Positions 1 to 9,159 are shown, numbered from the stretch's first letter. The stretch is 32,443 nt of DNA from Xenorhabdus khoisanae (GCF_001037465.1 NZ_LFCV01000080.1:1-32443), one strand, 5' to 3'. The notes: generated from the letters alone by a model not told the origin. Numbers and translations are program-made.

Positions 1-389
1 TTGTATCACATCACGTAATATATTTTCCATTAACATATGAACCTCAGATAATAAAAACTTAAGATGAATGAGTTAAAATCAGCCATGTTGTATTTTTATG
101 TTAGAATATCTGTTTATCAGATATGAAATAAAATTTATGTTAGTAAAGAGTATCTCTGGTCAACCGGAAAAATGGATTTTGTTCTGGAACATGTTCTGAT
201 ACTAATCTTCTGATTACCAGAATACCAATATTAAAAAATAAATTTTTGCCATCCTGTTGGTTGTAAACCATCCATTTTATCGCTCGACTAACATCGACAA
301 TAACCCTCCGTTTTAAACAAAGCATTCATTTCATTTATAGAGGCTTTTTGTGGTAGACTTAGCACTGTTCGTTATCCATTCTGTTTGAG
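1..389. other. Upstream region of hda without a supported gene
   Basis: This stretch is AT-rich and I see no convincing gene in it. A short hairpin (7-bp arms, 106-112 and 118-124, loop TTTAT) could be the end signal of a gene lying before the window. A 61-codon reading frame on the minus strand (140-325) has no clear ribosome site and matches no family I recognise. The hda promoter must lie here, but no hexamer pair stands out. Confidence 0.5.
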
Positions 390-395
390 GTGCTT

Positions 396-1097
396 CTGAA
401 TACACCGTCGCAGCTTTCATTGCCATTATATTTGCCAGATGATGAAACGTTTGCCAGTTTCTTTGCAGGTGAGAATACTTCCTTATTAGCTGCAATAAAA
501 TTGGCCATTAGTCAGTCACATGGCAGCTATATCTATTTTTGGTCCCGCGATGGCGGGGGCAAGAGCCATTTGCTTCATGCTGCCTGTGCCGAATTATCCC
601 AACAGGAAGAAGCGGTAGGATATGTACCACTGGATAAACGCGCCTATTTTGTTCCCGAAGTCCTTGATGGTATGGAACATTTATCATTGGTGTGCATCGA
701 CAATATTGAGTGCATTGCAGGTGATCAGGAATGGGAGATGGCTATTTTCAATCTTTACAATCGAATTGTGGAGATTGGCCGAACTTGCCTTTTGATCACA
801 GGTGATCGTCCTCCAAGGCAGATTAACCTGACGTTACCGGATCTGGCATCCCGTCTGGATTGGGGGCAAATTTACAAATTACAGCCTCTGTCTGATGATG
901 AGAAAATTCAGGCATTGCAGTTACGGGCTAAATTACGAGGTTTTGAATTACCGGAGGATGTCGGGCGCTTTGTGTTGAAACGGCTTGATAGGGAAATGCA
1001 AACACTGTTTAAAACCTTGGATGAGCTTGATCGCGCTTCTATCGTGGCACAACGTAAACTGACGATCCCGTTTGTAAAAGATATCCTTGAGCTTTGA
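396..1097 (+). CDS. hda: DnaA inactivator Hda, probable CTG start
   Basis: Hda is an AAA+ protein related to DnaA. With the DNA-loaded sliding clamp it stimulates hydrolysis of ATP bound to DnaA, so that origins do not fire again (regulatory inactivation of DnaA). The N-terminal [11 protein letters not shown] stretch contains the clamp-binding motif. The nucleotide site ([10 protein letters not shown]), a Walker B-like CIDNIE and the end [13 protein letters not shown] all match the E. coli protein closely. I place the start at CTG 396, giving 233 residues as in E. coli. GAGGTG at 387-392 is then a well-placed ribosome site. A GTG at 390 is in frame but lies inside that site. The gene converges on the ArsC-family gene, with a shared terminator between them. 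Confidence 0.95.
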   Translation: MNTPSQLSLPLYLPDDETFASFFAGENTSLLAAIKLAISQSHGSYIYFWSRDGGGKSHLLHAACAELSQQEEAVGYVPLDKRAYFVPEVLDGMEHLSLVCIDNIECIAGDQEWEMAIFNLYNRIVEIGRTCLLITGDRPPRQINLTLPDLASRLDWGQIYKLQPLSDDEKIQALQLRAKLRGFELPEDVGRFVLKRLDREMQTLFKTLDELDRASIVAQRKLTIPFVKDILEL

Positions 1098-1144
1098 GTT
1101 GATGCTTTGAGTGATAGAGCGGCAAGTAAACGAGATCAGAATGT

Positions 1145-1179
1145 AAAAGTGATAGTGAACATGTTCCTATCACTTTTTT
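1145..1179. terminator. Bidirectional terminator between hda and arsC-like gene
   Basis: Arms AAAAGTGATAG (1145-1155) and CTATCACTTTT (1167-1177) pair perfectly. The T-run follows on the plus strand and the mirrored A-run serves the minus strand. The loop itself contains the palindrome GAACATGTTC (1157-1166), which extends the stem past one bulged T. It sits between two convergent genes, so it probably serves both. Confidence 0.85.
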
Positions 1180-1201
1180 GTTCAGAATTTCTGAAAATTA
1201 A

Positions 1202-1558
1202 TCAGGACAGAATCTCTTTCACTTGCTCTGGTGGTCGCCCCAAACGCGCTTTATCGCCGACAACAACAATCGGGCGCTCTATCAGTTTTGGGTTTTCAGC
1301 CATCGCTTGGATCAACGCTTCTTGCGATAGTGAATCATCACCGAGGTTGAGTTCCTTATAGAGTTCTTCTTTAGTTCTCATTAATTGGCGGGCATCTTTG
1401 AAGCCAAGTTGCCTCAATAATACGGTCAGTTGCTCTACTGTTGGTGGTGTCTCGAGATAGTGAATGATTTCCGGTGTAATCCCGAGTTCTTCAACCAGCT
1501 TAAGTGTCTCACGGCTCTTTGAGCAGCGGGGATTGTGATAAAAAGTCACTTGTTGCAT
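1202..1558 (-). CDS. ArsC/Spx-family thioredoxin-fold protein (YfgD-like)
   Basis: This 118-residue protein belongs to the arsenate reductase ArsC family. FYHNPRCSKSRETL near the N-terminus carries the family cysteine (Cys12), and ERPIVV and the LGRPPEQV tail are conserved. It closely matches E. coli YfgD (119 residues), whose physiological role is not well established; arsenate reduction is the family-level assignment. An upstream ATG at 1573 overlaps the bepA stop as ATGA. I prefer ATG 1558, because GAGGGA lies seven bases before it and the length then fits the family. The overlap and spacing indicate co-transcription behind bepA. Confidence 0.88.
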   Translation of the reverse strand: MQQVTFYHNPRCSKSRETLKLVEELGITPEIIHYLETPPTVEQLTVLLRQLGFKDARQLMRTKEELYKELNLGDDSLSQEALIQAMAENPKLIERPIVVVGDKARLGRPPEQVKEILS

Positions 1559-1569
1559 AGAAAAATCCC

Positions 1570-3033
1570 TCATTTTGTATATTGGCTATAACTTTGTTGC
1601 AGTTGGCGCAATTGATCAATACGGGCATCATACCGCGCCTGAGCATAACTGCCCAATTTTGCCAATTTGCTGGCTTTGCTCAGATAATCGATAGCCATGT
1701 CAAATTTCCCCTGTAATGCCATAAATTCTGCATAAGCGGCGAGTTCTTCATCATGTTTTCCCTGCTTTCCTGCGGTTTTTCTCAATAAATCCCAACCATT
1801 GAGATCGTCAGGGTTATTGAAAGTATAACGAAACAGAAATTGTGATGCCTGTGAGTATTGCTCTGCGTTAAAGTAGGTGTTTGCGAGATTGATTTGCAAT
1901 ATAGGATTGTTTTTCTGTTTCTTGAGTGCATCCTGCAAGCGAGTAATAGCGCTGGCATAGTGTTTTTGATTGATATCGATGTCAGTCATTGTATCGATGA
2001 ACCAAACATTGTCCGGATGTTTATCCAGAAGTGGAGACAGGATCGCTTTAGCCGCAGCATACTTTTTATCTTCAGAAAGCAAAATAGCATGTCCATAGGT
2101 AGCAGCGAGCTGCTCTTTAGTTGTCCCTTGGCTATATTTGTTCAACAATTGCTTAATGTGAGAAGATTTTTCGTTTGAATACATTGTCAAAAGACGAACA
2201 CGGGCGAACAGAAAATCTTGAGATTCAGGAACGGTTTTAGTCGGGTATTGATTTGCCCTATTACGAGCGTCAGCCAACCGACTGTCAGGCAATGGATGAG
2301 TATAGAGTATCTCAGGCAGTTTGGAGCTGTAGCGGGATTGATCTACCAGAATTTGCATAAAGTTAGGCATTCCATGTTGATCAAATCCTGCACGGCTGAG
2401 AATTCGTATTCCAATGCGATCAGCTTCTTGCTCATTTGACTGGGTAAAACTGATCATATTTTGCTGAAAACCTGCAAACGTACCGCTGAGTGCAGCTATG
2501 CCTGCGTTTGGATTAGCCATCATCAGCAGAATAGAACCAAGGATACCAGCCCAGGCAAGGGGTCCTTTGCGTTGTTGATCTTCCATCAGGCGCGCCAAAT
2601 GGCGTTGTGTAATGTGGGAGATTTCATGAGCCATGACAGAGGCCAGCTCACTCTCATCTCGGCTATAGCGGAACAAAGCTGAGTGAAGAACAACATGACC
2701 ACCGAAAAATGCATAAGCATTAATATTGGAATTTTCGACCAGATAGAAATGGAAAGGTGTTTTTACAGAGTCTGCGTGGTGAACTAATCTTTGGCCTAGT
2801 TTATTTATGTACTGTGTCAGCAACGGATCATAAATCAAAGGAACCTGAGCCCGTATCGAACGTATGTATAAATCACCCATTGCCAATTCTTGATTGATGC
2901 TGAGGGTTGCTCCTGCGGTAGTGCCGATGTCAGGTAGTGAATCTTCAGCCGGTGCGGAGAATACAGAGACATTGCCCAATAATAATAGGCTGGCAACGAT
3001 GGCTATCAGGGATTTTTTCGGTATTTTTCTCAT
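1570..3033 (-). CDS. bepA: Periplasmic metalloprotease/chaperone BepA
   Basis: BepA is a periplasmic M48 zinc protease with C-terminal TPR repeats. It helps LptD and other outer-membrane proteins mature and degrades stalled ones at the BAM complex. From ATG 3033 the product has 487 residues, the same as E. coli. It starts with a signal peptide (MRKIPKKSLIAIVASLLLLG, cleavage near VFSA). The zinc motif HEISH is at residues 136-140, the third ligand Glu is at 201, and His246 matches the E. coli residue that plugs the active site. TPR repeats run from about residue 310 to the end, and the tail RYDARIDQLRQLQ is conserved. A longer in-frame ATG at 3096 would put about 21 residues before the signal peptide and is unlikely. 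Confidence 0.95.
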   Translation of the reverse strand: MRKIPKKSLIAIVASLLLLGNVSVFSAPAEDSLPDIGTTAGATLSINQELAMGDLYIRSIRAQVPLIYDPLLTQYINKLGQRLVHHADSVKTPFHFYLVENSNINAYAFFGGHVVLHSALFRYSRDESELASVMAHEISHITQRHLARLMEDQQRKGPLAWAGILGSILLMMANPNAGIAALSGTFAGFQQNMISFTQSNEQEADRIGIRILSRAGFDQHGMPNFMQILVDQSRYSSKLPEILYTHPLPDSRLADARNRANQYPTKTVPESQDFLFARVRLLTMYSNEKSSHIKQLLNKYSQGTTKEQLAATYGHAILLSEDKKYAAAKAILSPLLDKHPDNVWFIDTMTDIDINQKHYASAITRLQDALKKQKNNPILQINLANTYFNAEQYSQASQFLFRYTFNNPDDLNGWDLLRKTAGKQGKHDEELAAYAEFMALQGKFDMAIDYLSKASKLAKLGSYAQARYDARIDQLRQLQQSYSQYTK

Positions 3034-3222
3034 AAAGCGATTCTCATAAGACAGTTCCCATAAGATAACTTCCAGAAAACAATTTCCATAAAACATGCGT
3101 TCTAACTAGCTACCAATTTCATGGATATGTGTATGATAGCAAAAGGTACCTGAAAATCCGTTAATCGTAATAATTTTTAATGAAAAATAGTTATTGAGTG
3201 TCGTTATCAAGGAGTCGTATTT

Positions 3223-4290
3223 ATGCTGGAAATGATTATGCAATGGTATCACCGCCGCTTCACTGATCCACAAGTGATTGCGTTATCCATTATTCTGCTG
3301 GCCGGGTTTGGGATTATTTATTTCTTTAATGGAATTCTGGCACCTGTTCTTGCCGCCATTGTTTTGGCTTATTTGCTGGAATGGCCAACGGTGAAATTAG
3401 AAAAGCTGGGATGTGGTCGAGCGCTTTCCGTTTCCATTGTATTAATTGTCTTTATGGGAATCAGCGCATTGGTTATCTTGATTATTGCGCCTGCTGTCTG
3501 GCAGCAGGGATTAAATTTGTTTTCTGATTTGCCAAATATGATAAATCGTTTTAATGAGTATGCCCATACTTTGCCTTCCCGTTATCCGGCGTTAGTCGAT
3601 GCAGGCATTATTGAAATGATTGCTGATAATTTGCGTAGCAAACTCTCTCTGGCTGGTGAATCTGTTTTTAAGTTTTCAGTGGCATCTTTGATTGGTTTGC
3701 TGACACTCGCGATTTATCTGATTATCGTCCCCTTAATGGTGTTTTTTCTGTTGAAAGACAAAAATCAAATGGTGGCGGCATTACAGCGAATACTGCCGCG
3801 TGATCACGGTTTGGCAGGAAAAGTATGGCATGAAATGAACCAACAGATTACTAACTATATCCGTGGTAAAGTCACTGAAATGGTTATATTGACCATCTGT
3901 ACATATGCAGTATTTGCCTTCTTTGGGTTGAATTATTCTTTGTTGCTTGCAGTCCTGGTTGGTTTGTCTGTACTCATTCCTTATATTGGTACGGTAATTG
4001 TGACTATTCCGGTTATTGTCGTGGCTCTGTTTCAATGGGGGCTTGGAACTGATTTCTGGACTCTGTTTCTCGCCTATTTGGTGGTACAGGGGTTAGATGG
4101 AAATCTCCTTGTGCCAATTTTATTTTCGGAAGCAGTCAATCTTCATCCTCTTGTCATTATTCTTTCTGTCATTATTTTTGGTGGGTTATGGGGATTCTGG
4201 GGCGTCTTTTTTGCTATTCCACTGGCCACGTTAATTAAGGCTGTCATTCATGTCTGGCCGGAAGAAAAAATTGAAGAACAGGAGTCATGA
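3223..4290 (+). CDS. perM: AI-2E family transporter PerM
   Basis: This 355-residue polytopic inner-membrane protein belongs to the AI-2E transporter (PerM/UPF0118) family and matches E. coli PerM (353 residues). Hydrophobic segments occur near residues 18-45 and 65-90, with a group of helices from about 150 to 335. The soluble part at about 95-145 is typical of the family. The transported substrate of PerM is not firmly known. AAGGAG at 3209-3214 lies eight bases before the ATG. The gene diverges from bepA, as in E. coli, with the two promoters in the 189 bases between. Confidence 0.92.
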   Translation: MLEMIMQWYHRRFTDPQVIALSIILLAGFGIIYFFNGILAPVLAAIVLAYLLEWPTVKLEKLGCGRALSVSIVLIVFMGISALVILIIAPAVWQQGLNLFSDLPNMINRFNEYAHTLPSRYPALVDAGIIEMIADNLRSKLSLAGESVFKFSVASLIGLLTLAIYLIIVPLMVFFLLKDKNQMVAALQRILPRDHGLAGKVWHEMNQQITNYIRGKVTEMVILTICTYAVFAFFGLNYSLLLAVLVGLSVLIPYIGTVIVTIPVIVVALFQWGLGTDFWTLFLAYLVVQGLDGNLLVPILFSEAVNLHPLVIILSVIIFGGLWGFWGVFFAIPLATLIKAVIHVWPEEKIEEQES

Positions 4291-4331
4291 TAAGAAAAGG
4301 CAATATCCAATATTGAAAATCGGAGAAAAGG

Positions 4332-5387
4332 GTGGGGATGCGATCATTATTAAGTATTGTGCCCTGTATGCTTTTAGGGTGGGGATTATCATTATTGGGA
4401 TTGCCTCTGGCTTATATGTTTGGGGCAATTGCTGCTGTGATCATTGCGTACCGATTCAGGGTTGCTATTGAGGTGCCTAAGCATAGTCTCACGGTAGTCC
4501 AGATTGTATTGGGTGGTGCTGTGGGATTGACGGTCAAGGGATTACAAGGGGAAGAAACCAGAGATATCTTTTTACTGCTTCCCTTTTTGTTTATCTGTTT
4601 GCTATTGCAATTTATTATCGGTTATCTATGGTTTAATCGAAAAATGGGTTGGAGCCGTGAAGAGTCGATGTTGGGCGCTGTGCCGGGAGCTATGGCAGCC
4701 GTGTTGGCATTGACTGATCATACACAAACGCAACCCCAGAAAATTGTTATATCCCATACTATCCGATTAGTCGTGTTGATTATCATTGCGAGCATTATTG
4801 TCGGATTGAATCCATCCCCGGCAACAGATCTAATCACAGAAAGTGTGTCATATTCTTATGCGATTAATTCCCATACATTTAGTGTCATTGGCTGGTTATC
4901 GATCATTGCGGTAGGAGGGTACTGGCTTGGGCGCTTGTTAGAACGTATTCATGTTCCTGCCCCTTACATGTTGACTTCATTGGTTGTGGCAGTATTGGTG
5001 CACTTATTATCCGCTACAACGCTGGTTATGCCTGATTTTCTTAACGCCTTATCTATGGCATTGATCGGTATGCGGATAGGCGCGAGCTTTATTTCTTTTC
5101 CTCTATCCATGCTCATCAGTAATATTTGGTCTTCCATACAGGCGGTATTTATTAGCTTGATTGTCACTATTTTGGTGGCTTTGGTGACGGCAGAGATCAT
5201 GGATTACCCTATAGATCTACTCATCTTGGCTTGGGCACCTGGCAGTATGGAAGCGATGTTATTTGCAGCGATAGCAATGAAAGTGAATGTGGGGATTGTG
5301 ATGTCGAGCCATATTATACGCATGTCAATGCTTCATGTTATACCAGCCATAGTCTTGGCTTTTCAGGAACGTCGACGTCGGAGTTAA
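4332..5387 (+). CDS. AbrB-family (PF05145) membrane protein
   Basis: This 351-residue integral membrane protein has about ten hydrophobic helices. The sequence contains the paired glycine-rich segments of the AbrB membrane family (PF05145, often mislabelled ammonia monooxygenase), including LGGAVGLTVKG and GAVPGAMAAVLAL. This family is distinct from the Bacillus transition-state regulator of the same name. Function is not established; a transporter role is likely. The start is GTG 4332, because GGAG at 4322-4325 has correct spacing for it; ATG 4338 is the alternative. It lies 41 bases after perM on the same strand and may share its transcript. E. coli does not have this gene next to perM. Confidence 0.8.
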   Translation: MGMRSLLSIVPCMLLGWGLSLLGLPLAYMFGAIAAVIIAYRFRVAIEVPKHSLTVVQIVLGGAVGLTVKGLQGEETRDIFLLLPFLFICLLLQFIIGYLWFNRKMGWSREESMLGAVPGAMAAVLALTDHTQTQPQKIVISHTIRLVVLIIIASIIVGLNPSPATDLITESVSYSYAINSHTFSVIGWLSIIAVGGYWLGRLLERIHVPAPYMLTSLVVAVLVHLLSATTLVMPDFLNALSMALIGMRIGASFISFPLSMLISNIWSSIQAVFISLIVTILVALVTAEIMDYPIDLLILAWAPGSMEAMLFAAIAMKVNVGIVMSSHIIRMSMLHVIPAIVLAFQERRRRS

Positions 5388-5392
5388 TGTTT

Positions 5393-5430
5393 ATTCATTC
5401 CCGCTACCTAATCTGGTAACGGGAATGAAT
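5393..5430. terminator. Hairpin terminator between AbrB-family gene and bcp
   Basis: Left arm 5393-5408 (ATTCATTCCCGCTACC) and right arm 5415-5430 pair over 15 positions with one internal mismatch, around the loop TAATCT. It lies between two convergent genes. There is no long T-run on either side, so efficiency is uncertain. A further short inverted repeat (CTATACC-ATT-GGGTATA) follows at about 5436-5453. Confidence 0.7.
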
Positions 5431-5461
5431 GATGCTATCTATACCATTGGGTATAACTGAT

Positions 5462-5935
5462 TCACGATGAATGCTGTTTCAGGTAATCGAGTACAATTTG
5501 ATGATGATCACTGGTTTTGAATTTATCAAAAACGTGTTCAATATTGCCTTGTGGGTCAATCAAGAAACTGATGCGGTGAATGCCATCATAGATTTTTCCC
5601 ATGAATTGCTTTTCACCCCAAACACCAAATTGCCCGGCAACCTGATGATCAACATCAGAAAGTAGCGTGAAATTCAGCATCTGTTTTTCGGCAAAGCGAG
5701 ATAATTTTTCAGGTGCATCTGTGCTGATCCCTAGCACTTCAACATGGATGTTTTTCAGTTCATCCATCGTGTCACGTAAACCACATGCTTGAACGGTGCA
5801 ACCTGGAGTCATTGCTTTGGGATAAAAATAAACTAAAACACGCTGACCTTTGAAGTCAGATAAATTAATGGTTTCGCCATCTTGGTCAGGAAGGCTGAAT
5901 TGAGGGGCCTTATCACCGGCTTTCAATGGACTCAT
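5462..5935 (-). CDS. bcp: Thiol peroxidase Bcp (peroxiredoxin Q)
   Basis: Bcp is a cytoplasmic thioredoxin-dependent peroxiredoxin that reduces hydrogen peroxide and organic hydroperoxides. The 157-residue product carries the motif YPKAMTPGCTVQACGLRD, with peroxidatic Cys46 and resolving Cys51 five residues later, as in the atypical two-cysteine class. E. coli has a further cysteine in the HQVC segment; here it is alanine (HQVAGQF). The C-terminus is conserved. gcvR-bcp are neighbours as in E. coli, but here an extra stretch of about 380 bases separates them, so bcp probably has its own promoter. Confidence 0.95.
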   Translation of the reverse strand: MSPLKAGDKAPQFSLPDQDGETINLSDFKGQRVLVYFYPKAMTPGCTVQACGLRDTMDELKNIHVEVLGISTDAPEKLSRFAEKQMLNFTLLSDVDHQVAGQFGVWGEKQFMGKIYDGIHRISFLIDPQGNIEHVFDKFKTSDHHQIVLDYLKQHSS

Positions 5936-6024
5936 TACGCATTCTCCGTTTAATCGTTTTGATTTAAATAAGTTTATACACTAATACTGCTATATCTTCT
6001 TGTGTCAATATGTATATGTATTAA

Positions 6025-6319
6025 ATGTCATTGGCAACGAAAAATGCCAAGAAAATGTTGATCAAATCCAATAGGGATAGTTTGTCTGTTCAACAATTTC
6101 ATCATCCTAAGATAGTTAAGCGTATTCGTAAAGGAGCTGAGCTGGGTGCATTGACCGTTGAAGAGATCTCGCCAGAGAGTACAAGAAAAAATCGGTGATT
6201 GGCATATTAGCAAAATGCCCCGTAAGCCTTCGCCCAATGTGGGCGAGGATACAAGGGAAGCTAATCAGGGGTTTTCTGCAAGCTATACGTTTTTAACAGG
6301 GAGTTCCTCTATTATTTAA
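6025..6319 (+). pseudogene. Possible decayed gene between bcp and gcvR
   Basis: An ATG at 6025 opens 57 codons to a TGA at 6196, giving a basic, coding-like peptide that includes PKIVKRIRKGAELGALTVEE. The adjacent frame is open from about 6155 to TAA 6317 and includes KIGDWHISKMPRKPSPNVGE. One frameshift near 6176 would join the two into a product of about 97 residues. There is no good ribosome site and an in-frame stop lies just before the ATG. I do not recognise the family. It overlaps the gcvR stop by four bases. Read as a remnant of a lost accessory gene, or chance. Confidence 0.3.
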
Positions 6320-6867
6320 TCTTTCAAATGGTTTTGCACGTTAACAGTGCCTTGTGCATTTAATTCTTTACACAGTTGATAAAATGTTTCTTTAAATATC
6401 GTACCATTGTCACTCAATGGATGATGACCTGTAATTTGAATCTCCAGGCGAGCAGAGTTATTTCCTTCATCGGGATGGGTTTTTGATACCAGTTCAGCGA
6501 TATTAAGATTTTGAGCCGTAAATAGACTGGTAAAACGTTCAACAATACCTGGTGAATCATCGACATCCACTTTGACGATAATAGTAGAAGGAAATTTGGT
6601 CTGGATACCACATCGGGTACGTTTCATCACAATCAATAATTCAAGCTCTGCGCCTTTCTGTGGCAAAGCTGACTCGATCAAGGCAATAGCGTTCCAGCTA
6701 CCGGATAGCAACATGATAAAAGTAAACTCTTCGCCAAACATTGCCAGACGGCTATCTTCAATATTGCAACCACATGTACTGACAAGACGGGTGATAGTAT
6801 TGACAATGCCGGGACGATCCGTACCCAAAGCTGTGATCACTAAAAAATGTTGTTCTGATGTTGGCAA
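6316..6867 (-). CDS. gcvR: Glycine cleavage system transcriptional repressor GcvR, TTG start
   Basis: GcvR binds the activator GcvA when glycine is scarce and so represses the glycine cleavage operon. Two ACT domains are visible: about residues 7-80 (HFLVITALGTDRPGIVNTIT) and 90-165 (VKVDVDDSPGIVERFTSLF). The segment CGCNIEDSRLAMFGEEFTF is nearly identical to E. coli. I choose TTG 6867: AAGGA lies eight bases before it, and the eight residues before LVITALG then align with E. coli. The in-frame ATG at 6912 lies inside the -10 element of the only good promoter, so it cannot begin translation from that transcript. It diverges from dapA. Confidence 0.92.
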   Translation of the reverse strand: MPTSEQHFLVITALGTDRPGIVNTITRLVSTCGCNIEDSRLAMFGEEFTFIMLLSGSWNAIALIESALPQKGAELELLIVMKRTRCGIQTKFPSTIIVKVDVDDSPGIVERFTSLFTAQNLNIAELVSKTHPDEGNNSARLEIQITGHHPLSDNGTIFKETFYQLCKELNAQGTVNVQNHLKD

Positions 6868-6907
6868 AGCGATTTTCCTTTTAATTGTAATAGATGTCTG
6901 CTGTCTA

Positions 6908-6936
6908 AACATAAAAAATGATCAAGAGAAGGTCAA
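6908..6936 (-). promoter_or_regulatory. Predicted gcvR promoter
   Basis: On the minus strand, TTGACC (6936-6931) and TATGTT (6913-6908) are separated by 17 bases, a good sigma-70 arrangement. The start of transcription would be near 6901, about 34 bases before the TTG start codon of gcvR. This placement is inferred from sequence only. Confidence 0.55.
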
Positions 6937-7103
6937 TCGTATTTATTGAGGAAGCGCGATTATAATTTCTGTTTAATTGGCTACACTTGATATTAACAAA
7001 ATTCATTGAAATCGAGTGCTTAAGGAGTTTTCTTCTGTATAACAAGAAAGTACCATGAACTTCTCACTTTGAAATTTAAGGTTTTAATTAAGGGGAAATG
7101 GCA

Positions 7104-8003
7104 ATGGTAAGCAATCACTCTGATTTTACAGGCAGTATAGTTGCACTGATAACTCCGATGAATTCAACTGGTCAGATTGATAAGGCCAGTTTGAAAAAAT
7201 TAGTTGATTATCATATCGCCAGTGGTACATCTGCGATTGTGTCTGTTGGAACAACGGGTGAGTGTGCAACACTTAGCCACGATGAGCATGTTGAAGTCGT
7301 ACTGACAACGCTAGAAGTGGCTGATGGACGTATACCTGTGATTGCCGGAACAGGCGCAAATGCTACGGCAGAAGCCATTTCACTGACTAGCCGTTTCGAA
7401 AACACAGGCGTTGCGGGTTGCCTGTCTGTGACACCTTATTATAATAGGCCGTCACAGGAAGGTTTATATCTGCATTATAAGGCGATAGCTGAGAATACCG
7501 ACTTACCACAAATTCTGTATAATGTGCCATCTCGTACCGGATGTGATTTACTGCCATCGACCGTTGCCCGTTTGGCGAAATTGGAAAATATTGTTGCAAT
7601 TAAGGAAGCGACGGGGAACTTAAGTCGTGTCAGTCAAATCCAAGAATTGGTTAATGATGAAAATTTCATTTTGCTGAGTGGTGATGATGTAAGCTTTGTC
7701 GATTTCATACAGCTTGGTGGAAGAGGGGTTATTTCTGTGACAGCGAACGTTGCAGCGGCAGAAATGGCACGGATATGTGAATTGGCTGAGCAGGGTGAAT
7801 TTTTGACGGCCCGTGGCTTGAACAGCCAGTTGATGGAATTGCATCATCAATTATTTGTTGAACCTAGCCCGACGCCAGCCAAGTGGGCCTGCCGTCAATT
7901 GGGGTTGATTACTGATGATACTCTGCGTTTGCCAATGATTCCGCTAACGCAGGAAGGGCAAATTTCAGTTGGTAACGCCTTGAAAATGGCTGGATTACTG
8001 TAA
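7104..8003 (+). CDS. dapA: 4-hydroxy-tetrahydrodipicolinate synthase
   Basis: DapA condenses pyruvate with aspartate semialdehyde, the first step committed to diaminopimelate and lysine. The product is a TIM barrel of 299 residues. The Schiff-base lysine is Lys167 in IKEATGN, and the catalytic tyrosine is Tyr139 in YNVPSRTG; these are Lys161 and Tyr133 in E. coli, shifted by a short N-terminal extension (MVSNHSD). The GTTGE loop holds the usual threonine pair. ATG 7104 is preferred over ATG 7098, because AGGGG at 7091-7095 is eight bases before the former and only two before the latter. It is followed closely by bamC, as in E. coli. dapE in this window acts later in the same pathway. Confidence 0.96.
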   Translation: MVSNHSDFTGSIVALITPMNSTGQIDKASLKKLVDYHIASGTSAIVSVGTTGECATLSHDEHVEVVLTTLEVADGRIPVIAGTGANATAEAISLTSRFENTGVAGCLSVTPYYNRPSQEGLYLHYKAIAENTDLPQILYNVPSRTGCDLLPSTVARLAKLENIVAIKEATGNLSRVSQIQELVNDENFILLSGDDVSFVDFIQLGGRGVISVTANVAAAEMARICELAEQGEFLTARGLNSQLMELHHQLFVEPSPTPAKWACRQLGLITDDTLRLPMIPLTQEGQISVGNALKMAGLL

Positions 8004-8019
8004 ATTTTAGGGAATTTTA

Positions 8020-9066
8020 ATGGCAACATTATTGCAAAAATCGAAGGTCATGAAGGTTGCTGGACTGTCATTGGTAGTTTTTTTGGCAGCCTGCTCCAGC
8101 GATCAGCGCTATAAACGTCAAGTAAGCGGGGATGAATCTTATCTTGAAACTCCCCCGCTGAACGCACTGAATATCCCTGCGGGAATGATATTACCGTTGC
8201 AAAACAGTGAATATAATGTTCCGGCAGTGGTTTCAACAAGTGCAGTGGGTAAAAACTTGGATATTCGCCCGCCATTGCAGGCCCTTGCGTTATTGACGGG
8301 GTCCCGCATTGAAAATAGCGCAAAAAGCAGTAAGTTGTTGCTTGAAAATAGCCCGGAATACAGCAAATTGTGGTCACAGGTAAATAATCTGTTGACGAAG
8401 AAAGGTTATCAGATCAGTCAGAAAGATGATGCTGCACAAACGTTGACAACTGATTGGATTACATGGGCACGGGCAGATGAAAATACGCCTTATCAGGGGC
8501 GTTACCGTATCTCGGTTACCCAGCAGGATTATCAAACAGCCCTGTCTGTTTCCAATGAGGGATTGAAACTTGGCGAAAAGGAAGTCACCGATCCGGTAGA
8601 AATTCAACGTTACACGGTATTGATGCTTAATGAATTGGCGGGTGATTTAAGTCAGGAGCAGGAAGAATCAAGCCAAAATAATGCCAAAGATGCGGGCGCA
8701 TTGTCCGTACAGAGCGGTAGCGATAATACCGGATTGCCGAACATTATTGTTCGTGCGCCATACAATGTTGTTTGGAACAGATTGCCGTACACATTAGAAA
8801 GTGCCGGTATGCAAGTGACGGATCGTACCCGTTCCACCGGAGCGATAGCCGTAACTTACAAAGGTCTCAGTGATTCTAATTGGAAAGCATTGAATGTAGA
8901 AGCGCCTTCCATTAGTGAAGGAAATTACAAGTTGCAGGTAGGTGATTTGAATAACCGAAGCAGCCTGCAATTTATCAGTGAGAAAGGCAAACCGCTGACT
9001 CAATCTGAAAATGATCAATTGGTGGCTGTGCTGGAAGCCGTATTCAGCAAATCCACAGATAAGTAA
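8020..9066 (+). CDS. bamC: Outer membrane assembly lipoprotein BamC
   Basis: BamC is a lipoprotein of the BAM complex, which inserts beta-barrel proteins into the outer membrane. The signal peptide ends in the lipobox LAAC, followed by SSDQRYKRQVSGDE, the conserved unstructured segment that lies along BamD. Two helix-grip domains follow, at about residues 100-210 and 230-345; the second contains NRSSLQFI. Length (348) is close to E. coli (344). It begins 16 bases after dapA with its own AGGGA, so the two form an operon that ends at the strong terminator just downstream. Confidence 0.95.
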   Translation: MATLLQKSKVMKVAGLSLVVFLAACSSDQRYKRQVSGDESYLETPPLNALNIPAGMILPLQNSEYNVPAVVSTSAVGKNLDIRPPLQALALLTGSRIENSAKSSKLLLENSPEYSKLWSQVNNLLTKKGYQISQKDDAAQTLTTDWITWARADENTPYQGRYRISVTQQDYQTALSVSNEGLKLGEKEVTDPVEIQRYTVLMLNELAGDLSQEQEESSQNNAKDAGALSVQSGSDNTGLPNIIVRAPYNVVWNRLPYTLESAGMQVTDRTRSTGAIAVTYKGLSDSNWKALNVEAPSISEGNYKLQVGDLNNRSSLQFISEKGKPLTQSENDQLVAVLEAVFSKSTDK

Positions 9067-9069
9067 TAT

Positions 9070-9098
9070 ATAAAGGGGCCTTAGGCCCCTTTATATTT
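9070..9098 (+). terminator. Intrinsic terminator after bamC
   Basis: The arms ATAAAGGGGCC and GGCCCCTTTAT pair perfectly over 11 bp around a TTA loop (9070-9094), followed by ATTTT. It ends the dapA-bamC transcript and separates it from purC. Confidence 0.92.
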
Positions 9099-9159
9099 TG
9101 GGTGAAATTTTTCGTTTAATTTTTTTACGTTTAAAGAAGTCACATTTCTGGAGTATAAG

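Noticed and set aside
140-325. 61-codon minus-strand frame before hda
   Set aside because: No ribosome site of quality, no recognised family, and a composition expected from AT-rich non-coding DNA.
6946-6966. TTGAGG and TATAAT before dapA as a promoter
   Set aside because: The spacer is nine bases; the TATAAT alone is not enough.
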